The position numbers and the translations under genes are program-made. Shown one piece after another: positions 63,706 through 64,000 of a stretch of 64,000 nt of DNA; within the stretch, counting starts at the first letter, position 1; every line of letters begins with the position of its first letter. Source of the stretch: Maritimibacter sp. 55A14 (GTDB lineage Bacteria > Pseudomonadota > Alphaproteobacteria > Rhodobacterales > Rhodobacteraceae). The notes below the pieces were generated by a model that saw nothing but the letters and a program-made list of their open reading frames with translations, did not search any database and was not told the origin of the DNA. The DNA lies in NCBI RefSeq assembly GCF_003122205.1, contig NZ_QEYE01000003.1:1-64000 (forward strand), in the 5' to 3' direction.

Positions 63706-64000
63706 ATGCCGCTTGTCGCCACCCTGCTGGACTGGATCGACGCGACCAGCCCCTACGAGACGGAGGCGCTGCGGGAGGTGCCGCCGCGCATCATCTTCTG
63801 TGCGCGCGGCGAACACATCCCCTATGGCGAGGGCGAACTGGTCGTCGACCGCGCGCTGGAAGGCGCCTATGACCCCTCCGCGCGGCTGATCTACCTGCCG
63901 CAGCCGTGGGATGCGGCCAATCTCTGGGACCGTTCGGTACTTCTGCATGAGCTGGTCCACTTCGTGCAGCTCGAATCGAGACTATGGGACTGCATCAACG
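63706..64000 (+). CDS. Truncated-by-window zinc-motif protein (DUF6647-like) with out-of-frame signal peptide
   Basis: The last frame reads PLVATLLDWIDATSPYE, ARLIYLPQPWDAANLWDRS then VLLHELVHFVQLES, a HELxH zinc-peptidase-like motif; the gene runs off the window. A convincing signal peptide (ILRAALAAILLALHISGAASAQ) is encoded just upstream, about 63615-63680, but in another frame. Removing one C from the run at 63689-63693 joins the two. No ATG/GTG/TTG begins that upstream frame nearby. Either a sequencing slip or a real lesion. Confidence 0.6.
   Translation, partial: MPLVATLLDWIDATSPYETEALREVPPRIIFCARGEHIPYGEGELVVDRALEGAYDPSARLIYLPQPWDAANLWDRSVLLHELVHFVQLESRLWDCIN

Overview
The window is a gene-dense, GC-rich (roughly two-thirds G+C) chromosomal segment of an alphaproteobacterium. 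It is most likely a member of the Rhodobacteraceae/Roseobacter group. Supporting signs are a SAM-II riboswitch in front of metZ, FNR-type TTGAC-N4-GTCAA boxes, the order glyQ-small gene-glyS-PPDK-like, a class I ilvC with Lrp regulators beside it, an aa3-type ctaD, folE2, and dispersed repeats ending in a (G/A)GTATTT-type core. Almost everything is housekeeping or conserved accessory content. The only mobile-element trace is a degraded IS3-type transposase tail at the left edge.

Layout. 1-5.0 kb: IS remnant, then a tungstate module: a HTH/substrate-sensor regulator facing tupB-tupC-tupA, with a MOT1-type oxyanion transporter divergent from it. 5.2-11.3 kb: an undecaprenyl diphosphate synthase and a complete branched-chain-amino-acid-type ABC operon (SBP, livG, livF, livH, livM). 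11.4-18.6 kb: Sel1 protein, tRNA-Leu(GAG), peptidoglycan-binding protein, lipB, ctaD with a DUF2244 gene, yqeY-like, carA. 18.7-25 kb: a GT2 polysaccharide synthase carrying a tandem MshEN (c-di-GMP-binding) motif, GntR regulator, HAD phosphatase, UbiH-family hydroxylase, class V aminotransferase. 25-28.6 kb: two Lrp genes divergent from ilvC, a DMT transporter, a DoxX-like protein. 28.7-32.9 kb: glmM-folP-folB and a SleB hydrolase. 33-39.4 kb: PPDK-like enzyme and the glyQ/glyS operon. 39.6-46.9 kb: a probable pseudoprotease, a ThDP enzyme, trkH, folE2, metZ with its riboswitch. 47-54.5 kb: alpha/beta hydrolase, GST, ispZ, EamA transporter, MgtC, ftsY, alkB. 54.5-64 kb: AsmA, rimO, dgkA, small redox-box genes, M48 protease, acetylpolyamine-type deacetylase, and a 3-oxoacid CoA-transferase interrupted by a small membrane-protein gene. 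The window ends inside a zinc-motif protein.

Most interesting items: the MshEN-GT2 fusion (a candidate c-di-GMP-controlled exopolysaccharide synthase); the complete promoter/SAM-II aptamer/terminator array before metZ; a low-GC insertion inside glyS; a three-domain envelope protein whose trypsin-like domain has lost its catalytic triad; a PPDK-like enzyme with a degenerate ATP-binding half; FolB with a long unassigned C-terminal domain; two copies of a structured intergenic element, both between convergent genes; two near-identical FNR boxes; and a ~48% GC membrane microprotein gene between the two CoA-transferase subunits. All calls are from reading the sequence; no database search was possible.
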